From assembly GCF_026788005.1 (NCBI RefSeq), contig NZ_JABEPE010000004.1, positions 1 through 64,000 on the forward strand: a DNA stretch of 64,000 nucleotides. Direction: 5' to 3'. The translations under genes and the position numbers were made by a program. The first letter of the stretch is position 1. Every line of letters begins with the position of its first letter. The DNA is from Alteromonas sp. a30 (GTDB lineage Bacteria; Pseudomonadota; Gammaproteobacteria; Enterobacterales; Alteromonadaceae). Shown in pieces: positions 8,262 to 20,000 of this stretch. The notes under the pieces are model-generated. The model had not been told where the DNA came from and did not search any database. It saw only the letters and a program-made list of their open reading frames with translations.

Positions 8262-11060
8262 TTACTCGGATACCTTTACGCTGCTGGCGGACCACTTATC
8301 CGCCGCCGAATAGCGCAGTTCGCTAACAACCACGGTGGTGTCGCTAAAACTGTCGCTGGCTAAGCTGTAGGAACGCGCCATCATGGCGTCTGGACGCGGG
8401 CTAATCATGGTTTTTACCGCTTCTGGCAAACCTAAACGCACTTCAACAAACCGTAATGTCAGCGCTTGTTCGGCGTTTAAAACTAACTCAAATTGCGCAC
8501 CGGAAGGGGGCAAGCCAAAATACTGCCAATGCCCCCAAGACTCGGTTAATGATGCCACTTGCGCCGTTGCTTGATTCGCGTTTTCAAGCGTTTCTCCATT
8601 GACCTTCACCGCAACCAAATTTTCCGGGTCTTTCACGAAGATATTGAGTTTTTCTAATGGCGCATGATGTTGGGAGTGTTGATTGTCGCTGTAATCTGCT
8701 TGCCCAGCCGATTTATTCGATGGCACCAGAGTAAAGCGCACATGTTGATTCTCACCCTGTATTTCACGGCTTAAGTTCTCCACAGACAGCGGTTGCAACT
8801 CGGTTTTTGGCGCATCACTCACAAACATGCGTTTATCCACAATGGGATAAATGCGGTTTGCATTTGCCGCTGCATCATCGTTCGATTGCTTTTGATCTTC
8901 GTGGAATACTTGGCGCGTCCAATCATCTAACGCCACATCCAATGAAGCCCACTGCCATTTTTCCTGATTGCTCTGATTAAAATCGGCTAAATAAAACAGT
9001 TCATTGGGCTTTTTGTGCTCGCTGTCGAATTGGTGCAACGTGAGCGTGATAACCAATACCGCCGCACCGACAATGGCAAAAGACAGTGGCGGCAAAGCGT
9101 TTTTCACCGAGCTTACCCCGGAGCGAGTTGTGACATCATCTGCCAGCTCCGTATGCGCTTGAGCATCAATCAATAACGAGGCAATAAGCGGCGTCAGCAA
9201 GCCCGCCACTAACGCGACGAAGAGTAAAGGTAAGCCGGGCGCTAAGTGCCCAATGGATGAGAATAAGGAGAAAATGTAACTGCCCCACCAATAAATAGCA
9301 GGCGCGGCACCAAGGAAAATGCACAGGGAGGGAAGCGTTTTGCTAGCGAGTACGTTGCCAGCGGGCGCTTTTATTGTCGCTACACTCAAACCAATAACGC
9401 TGAACAATAATGGCCATAAGAAAATATGCGCCATCAATGGCAATAGCACCGCGCATAGCAAAGACAGCAGCAACCACATGCTTAAGTAACCGAAGGTAAG
9501 TGTGGTTTGCCTTATTTGTGCTTGGGCTTGAGCCGCTTGATTTTCCCTTTCTACCTGAATCTTGTTTTTGCCGAACATTTTCAGATAAAGCACTAAAGCG
9601 ATAATGCCCACCAGCAACATAGCAAGGCTTGGCAGTAACGCATTTTCAAATACTGAAACCGCTAAAATCACACCGATGAAAATGGCTAAACTTGGGAAAC
9701 GGGTGCCAGAAACAATCAAGCCAACAAACACCCATTGCATCGCAATAATGACCAAGGCTAAGCCAAGCAGAATGGCGCGGTCTTCTGACAGCAATTGAAA
9801 GAAGCTTTCTGCCCCCACAAAATACGCATTCAAGCCACCGCCAATTAAGGCATTCAAGCCATTACCAAACATAAGGAACAGCAGCAATTGCAGCAACACC
9901 ACAAAAAAGCCACCCATTAAGCGCTTTACACCAATTGAAGCGTTTTTCCCTTGTTGGTTTTTCCCAGTAGCCGTTTTCGTGGAATAGCGACCTTGTAATC
10001 GAACCAAATTGATGAACAAAATCAGCACCAACACCGCCAGCGCATAGGTCCCCCATACCGGGTAATGCATAAAATGTTGCGGAGTCAGGTTGAAGTAAAC
10101 ATGGTCGCTGCTTGCTTCAAGTGGTAAAGGCTGCTGAGCAAAATATTCGGTTAAACTCAGCGCATAACTAGCTGCATGTAATAAGCTGGCTTCGGACACA
10201 TTTTCAATGCTGTCTCCAAGGGTGTGATAGTGGTAAAAACCATCGCTGTAAGCCAAGTTTATACCTTGTACTCCGTGGGCTAACGACACCGTCATATCAG
10301 TGTAATTACCCATCACTTGATACAGGGAATAGAAGAAAGAGTCGGCAATAGGAAACGGCGCTGCTTGAGCAAAAGCCTGAATTAATGCGCTGTTGTTTGA
10401 ACTGGTTTCGAACAGTCGCAACGGTCCTTTACTACCGCGCGCCTCAAAGTTAATGACCAGCCCGATGTTTTGGGCTTTAGGGTGCTGCTCCATAAACGCG
10501 GTAATCCCCAAAGTACCTTGTTCTTCAGCATCGGTGAATAGCACAAGGATGTCGTTTTTAGCGCCGCCTTGAGCTTGAATAACCCGCATGGTTTCTAGAA
10601 TGGTCGCAACAGCGTGACCATTGTCATTCGCTCCGTGGGATTGCGAAAACGAATCATAGTGTCCCATTAACACCAATAACGGGCGCGTTTCGGCAGGGTT
10701 TCGAGTCGGTTTTTCGGTGTGACTGCTTGGAAAGAATCCCAGCACATTTTCAACATGCGCCATGAACGGCTTTCCAAACACGTTTTTTTGCACATCCGCT
10801 TGCTGTACTTCAGTTTGTGCGCCTAGGGAGCGCAAACTATTCACCAAGTAATCTCGCACCCTTTTAATTTCTGCCGAACCGGTGGGATGCGGTGCGCGAG
10901 CAATCACCGATAAATGCTGACGCACGTTGTCAGTGGAATACCCTTTGGCGCTAACAAAAGCCTCGACGTCGGATTGCGGCACAGAGTAAAACCCCGAAGC
11001 CAACACAATAAGCAAAGATGACAGCCCTGTGAGCAGAGCAAACCGTACCAAATAATTCAC
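8262..11060 (-). CDS. Membrane-anchored M28 family metallopeptidase (ERMP1/FXNA-like)
   Basis: 932 residues, starting at a GTG preceded by AGGAAG. An N-terminal membrane segment (about 9-26) leads into an extracytoplasmic M28 aminopeptidase domain (about 40-310). Expected two-zinc ligands are visible: H134 in GHYDS, D146 in ANDNG, E179/E180 in DAEEQG, E206 in NFEARG and H279 in YHYHTLGD. Some eight or more membrane helices follow (about 345-690), then a soluble C-terminal domain. This layout matches the eukaryotic ER metallopeptidase/yeast Pff1 group and its bacterial relatives. Family members remove N-terminal residues or process peptides. It sits 19 bp after one NRPS gene and 5 bp before the next, so it is very likely co-transcribed. 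Trimming of a propeptide from the product, or degradation of the product as self-protection, are reasonable guesses, but neither is shown by the sequence. Confidence 0.9.
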   Translation of the reverse strand: MNYLVRFALLTGLSSLLIVLASGFYSVPQSDVEAFVSAKGYSTDNVRQHLSVIARAPHPTGSAEIKRVRDYLVNSLRSLGAQTEVQQADVQKNVFGKPFMAHVENVLGFFPSSHTEKPTRNPAETRPLLVLMGHYDSFSQSHGANDNGHAVATILETMRVIQAQGGAKNDILVLFTDAEEQGTLGITAFMEQHPKAQNIGLVINFEARGSKGPLRLFETSSNNSALIQAFAQAAPFPIADSFFYSLYQVMGNYTDMTVSLAHGVQGINLAYSDGFYHYHTLGDSIENVSEASLLHAASYALSLTEYFAQQPLPLEASSDHVYFNLTPQHFMHYPVWGTYALAVLVLILFINLVRLQGRYSTKTATGKNQQGKNASIGVKRLMGGFFVVLLQLLLFLMFGNGLNALIGGGLNAYFVGAESFFQLLSEDRAILLGLALVIIAMQWVFVGLIVSGTRFPSLAIFIGVILAVSVFENALLPSLAMLLVGIIALVLYLKMFGKNKIQVERENQAAQAQAQIRQTTLTFGYLSMWLLLSLLCAVLLPLMAHIFLWPLLFSVIGLSVATIKAPAGNVLASKTLPSLCIFLGAAPAIYWWGSYIFSLFSSIGHLAPGLPLLFVALVAGLLTPLIASLLIDAQAHTELADDVTTRSGVSSVKNALPPLSFAIVGAAVLVITLTLHQFDSEHKKPNELFYLADFNQSNQEKWQWASLDVALDDWTRQVFHEDQKQSNDDAAANANRIYPIVDKRMFVSDAPKTELQPLSVENLSREIQGENQHVRFTLVPSNKSAGQADYSDNQHSQHHAPLEKLNIFVKDPENLVAVKVNGETLENANQATAQVASLTESWGHWQYFGLPPSGAQFELVLNAEQALTLRFVEVRLGLPEAVKTMISPRPDAMMARSYSLASDSFSDTTVVVSELRYSAADKWSASSVKVSE

Positions 11061-11079
11061 GAATGACTTCCTATTTTTG

Positions 11080-14000
11080 TTAAATCGTTAATTCGTTTAA
11101 ATCGCTGGCGTCATCGGGTTGCCTTTGCACCTGAGACACCAACTCTTGCTGCGCTTGGCATTGCGCCAAATACGCCGCTTGTGTTTTTAATTCCGCTCGG
11201 CTAAATACCTCTTTCACCGACACTGAGATAGAAAATTGCTGCTCAAGGCGAGTGATTAAGCGCATCAATAACAAGGATTGCCCGCCTAGCGCGAAAAAGT
11301 CGTCGTGCAAGCCAACGGCTTGTGCTTCTATGCCGAGCAAATCAGCCCATAATTGCGCCAATTGTTTTTCCATATCGGTTTCTGGGGCCTGCCATGCCTT
11401 TGACGATGCGTTAAAGGCTGAATTTAAGCCGTGCTCGGGTTGTGGTAAGGCGCGTTTATCCACCTTGCCGTTGGCGGTTAGCGGTAACGCTGGCAACACC
11501 TTGTAAACCGATGGCTGCATATAGGCTGGCAAAGCCTTGTTTAGCGCCGCCTGACAATTCTCGATGAGTGCGCTTTCTTGTGGATTTTCTGGCTGATTTG
11601 GAAGTGGCGTTTCCAGTGAACTTTCAGCCACGATATAGGCAATCAAAAAGGCGTCTGAGCCCTTATTCTGAGCATTCGAAGTGCTCAACGTGACATAGGC
11701 ATCACTAATGGCATCAAGTTGCGTTAACGCACTTTGAATTTCTCCCAACTCAATGCGATAGCCTCGCAGCTTCACTTGCTCATCTACGCGCCCTTCAAAC
11801 AGCAATTCCCCTTGTGGGTTAAAGCGAACCAAGTCACCAGTGCGATACAAACGAGCACAACCTAAATTTAGGTGTGCGAGTGCGGCATTCTCTGAGAGTT
11901 GTTGAAACGCACTCACACTTTGTTCAGGCAAGTTACGATAACCGCTTGCTAAGGTGCGACCACCAATAGCTAATTCACCTATCACTCCGGGCGGGCAGAG
12001 GGATCCATCCTTGGAAAGCACATACACTCTCCCCCCCTGAACTGGCCTGCCAATAGGCACATTGCCAGAGTCGTTTTCACTCACAATATGGTAGGTGGCG
12101 CTCACCGTTGCCTCGGTTGGACCATAAGCATTAAGAAGCTGACAGGCGTTCCATAACTGATGTTGCTGCCAATAGCTTATGGCTGGCGACGAAAAAGCTT
12201 CCCCGCCCATGGAGATTAGCCGTAATGCGCTGTTTCGAATCACTTCATGAGCTTGCATGTGCTCGGAATCGTCGGCAATCATGGCGTTAAAAAACGATGG
12301 CATAACATCCGCAATGGTCACGCCTTCGGCTTGTAAATAGCGCCAAACTTGTTGTGTACTAACCTGCTGCACATCCAACACACATAGGGCTGCGCCAAAA
12401 TGCAATGCCGAGAAAATCTGCTCTATCGAGGTATCGAAGTTGATGCTCGCCATTTGCAGGACTTTGTCTTGGGGTGTGATATTTAAGGTATGTCCCCACG
12501 CCTGAATATGCGCGGCGATTGCTCCATGACTGACTTCCACCCCCTTAGGAGTGCCGGTAGAGCCAGAGGTATAAATCACATACGCCAAGGACTCTGAAGA
12601 TAAAGCTCCAGAAGCCAGAATAGGCGATGTCTCGGACGCAGCAGCAAAAGCGCTTTCGCCGCACAGCAAAGCATCTTCTATATATACCCGTTTGGCATTA
12701 CCGAGGCTCGGCCCATCCTGCTCCAGCGCTCGCGAAGTCACAACAAAACGCGCACCTGAGTCGCTAAGCATATGCGCTAAACGAGATGATGGCAGGGTCA
12801 TATCCAACGGGGTATAAGCTGCGCCCGTTTTTAAAATACCGAGCAAAGCGACAATCATTGCGCTTGTGCGAGGCATGGCGAGCCCCACTATCTCGCCCGC
12901 ATGACCAGCGCCAACGCCTTGCGCTAACAGGTGACGAGCCAACTGATTTGCTTGTGCGTCGAGTTGCTGATAGGTAAGTGTTGCATCGTCGGCAATCACC
13001 GCAATATGACTTCCTGCGATGTTAACCTGATGCTGATAAGCACTCAGCAAATGCGCTTGTTTTAAATCCTGTGTTTGCGGCTCATTCGCACCAGACCATT
13101 CATCCACCAGTAGCTTGCGTTGCGATGCTGGCAGCCAATCTGTGCGCTTAACAGACGCGTCAGGTTGCTGAGCAAAATGCGTTAACATGGCTTCGAAGTT
13201 TTGCGCCATGCGCTCAATTGACACGGCTTCAAATAAGTCTGGGTTATACAACCAACTCAGTTGCAAACCACCATTGTCGGCTTGCTCCTCAATGGTTAAT
13301 TCCAAATCGTACTTTAAATTAGTGTCGTCGATAGGCACGGCTTCGATGTGCATATCCTGCATGTGGATAGCCACTTGCTCGTTGTTTTGGAGGGTAAACA
13401 AAATTTGAAAAACCGGGCTGTGACTCACACTACGCTCAGGTTTTAATGCATCAACAAGCATGTCGAATGGCACCATTTGATGCTGTTGCGCCGCTAAAAT
13501 ACGCGCTTTGGATTGCGCCAACAACGCCGCAAAGCTCATGTTGTCGTCGAACTGATTACGCAGTACCAAGGTGTTCACAAACATGCCTATGAGCGCTTCG
13601 GTATCTTGATGAATACGCCCTGCTACTGGCGTTCCCATGACAATATCGGTTTCGCCGCTGTAACACTGCAACAAGTTAGCGAAGGTGGCCTGCAAGAACA
13701 TGTATAAGGTGACGCTTTGTGCGCGACATTGTTCATGAATTTGCTGACATATTGCAGGCTCTATAAACTGCACATGGTTTTGACCAACACTGCTCTGCTG
13801 CATTGGACGAGGATGGTCCAACGGCAACGAATGTACTTGTGGAATGCCCGCTAACTGTTGTTGCCAATAGGCCATTTCTTGTTGAAATTGTGGCTCTTGC
13901 AAGCAGTTATGTTGCCACGCTGCATAATCGCCGTACTGCACATTCAAAGGCGCAGGCGCTAATAGCAATGATTCCGGCTCGGCTATTGACGTTGAATCGC

Positions 14001-17000
14001 TTGCGCTAAATTGCTGATAGAAATAACAAAACTCTTTGATCATCAAGCCAACTGACCAACCATCAGTAACGATATGATGCATATTCACCACCATCGCAAA
14101 CTGTGCAGGCGCGAGTGGCAGCATCCGCACTCGCAACAACGGCGCATGGCTTAAATCAAATACGTAATGCAGTTCACTTTTTATTAGTGCTTCTAACCTT
14201 GCGGGGCTATGGCTCGGATCTTTGTTTTTATCATGCGTTAAAAACGTGACTGGAGAATCAACCTGTTCTTGCACTTGCAAACTAACGTTTTCGCCAGCCA
14301 GCATAAAGCGTGTACGCAGCACGTCATGGCGTTGTAACACCGCTTGCCACGCTTGTTCAAAGGCGACGTGATTAAGCTCGCCGACTAATTGAAATGCGCC
14401 AAGCATATTGTATTGACTGCTACCCCCTTCAAAACGATCGATAAACCACAAACGCTGCTGTGCAAAAGACAGCGGTGGATTCGGGTCGTGACGCGGCGTA
14501 ATAGCAGGTAAAACAGACGCGAATTCAGCACTTGGCTGCGCGTTAACCGCAAACAAAACGTCGCTAAGCTCGGCCACCGTCGGATGTTCAAATAGCGCTT
14601 TAATGGGGAGCTCGATGTCAAAGTGCCGACGCACCGAGCCAATAATGCGCACCGCCAGCAAACTATGCCCGCCAATATCAAAAAAGTTGTCGTGTATGCC
14701 AACGCGCTCAAGCCCTAACACCTGTTGCCAAATATCGCACAAGGCTTGTTGTTGCCAATTTTGCGCAGCGTGATAACCCGCTTTTCCCGAATCTATACTG
14801 GCTAATTCAGCCAACAATTCTGGGATGAGCGCAGGCAACGCGCGCCGATCAATTTTACCGTTAGGCGTAAGTGGCAACGCCTCAAGGTTCAAGCAATGGG
14901 AGGGGATCATATAATCCGGCAAATGCTCGCTTAACTGCGCTTTTATTTGGCTAGCATTAATCTCACCCACCAGCATTGCCAACAACGCTTGCTGGTGCAC
15001 TAACACTGCCGCTTGTTTCACGCCTTGCACTTGCAATAAACGGTTTTCAATTTCACCAATTTCTATGCGGAAGCCACGCAACTTCACTTGCTGATCGCCC
15101 CGCCCTAAATACGCAAGATGCTCCGGCTCACCTTTGCTATTTTTCACCCAACGTACTAAGTCGCCAGTACGATACATCACGCCCGGCGCGAAGGGGTTTG
15201 CGAGAAAATGCGCGGCGGTCAGTTCATCTCGATTGAGGTAGCCATGAGCTACACCCTCGCCACCAATATACAATTCCCCCACCACGCCATAAGGCACAAG
15301 CTGCTGTTGAGCATCTAACACGTAAAGCCATGTATTATCGATGGCGCGCCCAATGGATGGTTCTCGCTTAAGCGGCTCAAGGTAACGCTCATGAGTGGAA
15401 TAGGTGGTGTCTTCCGAAGGCCCATATAAATTATTCACTTGCAACCTTGGGTTACGCGCAAATAACTGATTGACCAAGGCCTGCTTAAGTGGCTCGCCCG
15501 CTAAGTTAACAACACTCACATCAGCAAAATCGTAACCTTGTTCTAATAATGCCGATGCTGCGCTTGGCACTGTGTTGATTAGGCTTGGGTTTTGTTTTTG
15601 ATGAGACGCTGTTCTAGAAGGCGCATTCAGCAACCCTAAAATGTTGTCGGCGACCAGTAACGCACCGCCACAAATCCATGCAGACCACACCTCAAACACG
15701 AATAAATCGAAGCTAATAGAGGTGCTACACAACACGCGCTCGCGCTGCGCTGGCGTGAAAGCGTGTTGCGCCCAACTTAACATCGCAACGGCATTGGCAT
15801 GCGTTATTTGCACGCCCTTGGGCTTGCCCGTAGACCCCGAGGTATAAATCACATAGGCAATATGGTTGGGGTGAATGCTTGCACGGGCGACTTCTTGACC
15901 TTGAGTGGCGGTCATTGCCGTGTCGACTTTCGCTAATGTTTTATTATCAAAAACGCGCTCATAAGAGGCACGGGTAAACCACACATCTAACGCAATAGGA
16001 TGTTGCGCTTCCAGTGATAACGACACCTGCAAGTCAGAGGCGGTTAATACACACACCGCGCTGGCATCTTGTAGCATAAACGCGATGCGCTCCGCCGGGT
16101 AACTTGGGTCGATTGGCACATAAGCAGCCCCCGTTTTTAATACCGCTAGCAGCCCAATAAAGAGATATTCATCACGATGCAAACACAAGCCCACGCGGCT
16201 TCCTGCGACACAGCCTTGTTGCATTAAATAGGCGGCGAGTCGTGAGGATTTTTGGTCAAGCTCGGCGTAACTCAGATGCTTAGGTATATCGCTTTGTTCA
16301 TTGCTTTGAAGCCATTGCGACGCGGTACTGTTTGGCGCAGCGGCTAGTGGCTGCTGGAATAAGTCAAGCAAGGTAAGATTGCGCGCAAAGACGGGCGTTG
16401 CCGCTGAGCGACGAATCCAGTCTAGTTGCTTGGCTTGGCTTGTTGTATCCAACAAAGGCACATTTGCAATAGGCTGGGAAATGTCTGCCAATAAGGCATT
16501 TAGCAATTGTTGAAAACTTTGCAGCATTTGCTCAATCGTTTCGCGCTGAAACAAAGCCGTGGCGTAGGTCCATTCTAACGCTAGGCAAGCGTGCGATTCG
16601 GTCACGGTTAGCTCCAAATCAAACTTGGTGCTGTTGCGCTGTAAGGCGATGGGTTTAGCGTCGACACCGTGCAATTGCAATTGACCTTGCTCAGTGTTTT
16701 GCAACGTAAACATCACCTGAAACAAAGGGCTATGACTTAAGCTACGCTTCGGACTTAGCTCGTCGACCAAGGTTTCAAAAGGGATGTTCTGGTGTTGCTG
16801 CGCGCCTAAAATGATGTCGCGACTTTGCGCAATGATATCCGTGAAACACATCTCTGACGTAAATTGATTACGGAGCACAAGCGTGTTGACGAACATACCA
16901 ATTAAAGGTTCAAGCGCATGATGATTTCGCCCCGCTACAGGGCTGCCCATAACAATATCTTGCGCGTGACTGTAGCGATACAAGAGCGTAGCAAACAGAG

Positions 17001-20000
17001 ATTGCAGCAACATAAAGAGCGTGATCCCCTGCTGCTGACACAGGGTTTGCAACTGCTGATACGTTTCCCTTGAAATATGCTGTGTAACCGATTCGCCAGC
17101 GTAAACTTGTTGCGCGGGGCGAGCAAAATCCAACGCTAAACTATGCACCTGTGGAATATTGGCAAGCTGGGTGTGCCAATAGCTTAATTCCGCTTCTTTG
17201 TTGGCGTGTTTTGGGCTATCAGATTGAGCGCGACTCCCCAACCATTTTTGTTGCCATGTGGCGTAATCACCATATTGAATACTGAGCGTTGGCAGTGATG
17301 TTGCTGATTGAAGCAAGTCGGTATGGGTATGGGACTCAAAAGCGTTGACCAAATCCGCATTTAACTCACGCTTTTGATACCAATTATAAAATGCATTCAC
17401 TTCTTTCAGAAGCACACCGATAGACCACCCATCAGCCACAATATGATGAATATTCACCAGCAAACAATATTCGCTCGCTGCCGTTTGTAGTAGCTGCACG
17501 CGCAGTAAAGGCTCATGATGCAGGTCAAATTGATAATGAGATTCAGCCTCTATCCGTTGTTGCACTTGATGCATTGGCGCGTCTTGGTTTTCGACGCTTT
17601 CTGGGCTTTCCATACTGCTGCACAAGCCAGACTGAGTCATATCTTCGACGTTGAAATACAGTTCAGCTTGTTGTTTCACTTCAAGCCGTACGCGATTTTC
17701 ATCGGATGTTTTGACAAAGCGCGTCCGCAAAACGTCATGGCGCAAAACAATAGACTGAAACGCCAATTTAAGCGCGACAGGGTTGACTTCACCATGCAAA
17801 GTAAACGCACCAATCATGTTGTACTGACTGCTGCCTTGCTCAAGTTGGTCGATAAACCAAAGTCGTTGCTGGGCGAAAGAAAGCGGCGGCTGCGTTTGCT
17901 GTAATGCAACAAGCGGATTGGCATCAGCGGCGTTATCGTATTGATGTAATGCTTGTGCCAAGGAGGCCACCGTTGGATGCTCAAATAAGGCACGCAATGG
18001 CAGTTCTCGATGCATATTTTCGCGCACTAAACTCACCACTCGCGCCGCAAGTAAGCTGTGCCCACCTAAAGCAAAAAAGTTGTCTTGGGTACTGATTGGC
18101 GCTTGTTCAAGCACATTTTCCCAAATACGACAAAGCGCCACTTCTTGCGCGGATGCTGGCGCAACAAACTCTGTGCCAGATGGCCCATTCTGAACCTTCT
18201 GTACATCTTGTGGTAAGGCGTTTCGGTCGACTTTACCGCTGGGTGTAAGCGGTAGTTCAGGTAAAATCATCAGCACACTTGGCACCATATGTTCGGGTAA
18301 ACTGCGCGCTAAATGTGAACGAAGTTGGCTTTGTATCGCTTTCATGTTCGCTTCATTGTCGCTCGCCGATGGTGCTGTTTCTAAGTGTTCGGTCAACACT
18401 ACAAAGCCCACTAATTGCTTGCTACCGGAGGCATCTTGACGCGCAACAACTACACTGTCTTGAACGCTTTGGTGCTGCTGCAAACAGCTTTCGATTTCGC
18501 CCAATTCCACACGAAAACCACGGATTTTCACCTGTTGGTCCAGTCTACCTAAATATTCGATTTGCTCAGGCTTACCTCGTGAATAAAGACTTCTGTCCAC
18601 GCGCCAACGCACCAAGTCTCCAGTACGATACAATTTGCCTTCGCCAAAGGGATTGTCAATGAAGCGCTGCGCCGTTTGTTCCGGCTGATTCAAGTAACCT
18701 GCTGCGACCCCTGCGCCGCCAATATACAGTTCTCCCGGCGAGCCTGTTGGCACGCGTTGCTGATAAGCGTCGAGCACATAAAGCTGGGTATTGGCAACCG
18801 GCAAACCAATGCTAATGCCTTTTTGCAAGTCATCTTGCAGCGCACCGCAGGAATACACTGTGGTTTCTGTTGGGCCGTACATGTTCCACACCGCAATGCC
18901 TTTTTGATTTAGGCTTTTTACCAACGCAGGTGGCAACGCTTCTCCCCCGATCACCGCTCGGAAAGCGTTAACCTTGGGTAACTGAGCAGCAAGCAATAAT
19001 TTCCATGTGGCGGGGGTCGCTTGCATTAAATTGATGCGATAGTCTTGAATTAATCGCACCAGAGCATCACCATCCACCGCTTGCTCAGCACTTGCCAATA
19101 CTAAGTGACCGCCCGCTAGCAATAATCCGTAAAGCTCAAACACGTGAATATCGAAGCTGATTGGGGTCACAGCAAGCAAAACATCTTGATGACTGACACC
19201 CGGCATGTGCAACATTGAACATAATAAATTCAATAGGTTACTGTGTTTTACTGCAACGCCTTTGGGTAAACCTGTGGAGCCAGAGGTGTAAATAATGTAA
19301 GCCAGTGAATCGGTATTTTGCAACACCAAACCAAGGTTATTTTTTGGCGCATTTTGCACCTTTTTTTGCACCGCTGTATTGTGCCACTGTATTTCTTTCA
19401 GTGGGTTTTTCTGCGTATCCGTTAACGAATGAGAAAGAGAATCTATCAGCAAAAAGGTCGCGCCAGAATCGGCCAACATGTAGCGCAATCGGTCACTTGG
19501 GTAACGCGTATCCAGCGGCAAATAGCATGCGCCGATTTTACCGATGGCAATCAAAATTGCCAGCATGTCTGCCGAGCGAGACACATGCACACCGATAATA
19601 TCGCTCTCTTTTGCGCCTTGCTGCACAAGGTAGTGAGCAATTTGATTGGCGCGTTTATTCAAGGTTTGATACGACCAAGCCTCTCCTAAAAAAGTCACGG
19701 CAGTGGCATTGGGGGAGGTTTGCACTTGGGCCTCGAAAAGTTCGCTGTAACGGTTGCAATCTGGCAATGCTAAATGCGTGAGGTTGAGCGCGTCCAACGC
19801 TTGTTGCTCCTCCTCGAATAATAACGAAAGCTGACGAATATCGACTTTTGGATTACGAATAATTTGCTGTAAAAAAACGTGATAACGGGCCAATAAGGTC
19901 TCGCCGTATTGTGCTTCAAAAAAGCTCAAATTAGCGTCTAAATGTAATACCACATCGTCGTCGGCATCGTATTCACAAGCCGTAAACACCAGCGGAATTT

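Noticed and set aside
17515-17904. 129-residue plus-strand frame in the NRPS region
   Set aside because: Opposite strand of a well-defined condensation domain; composition reflects the complement.
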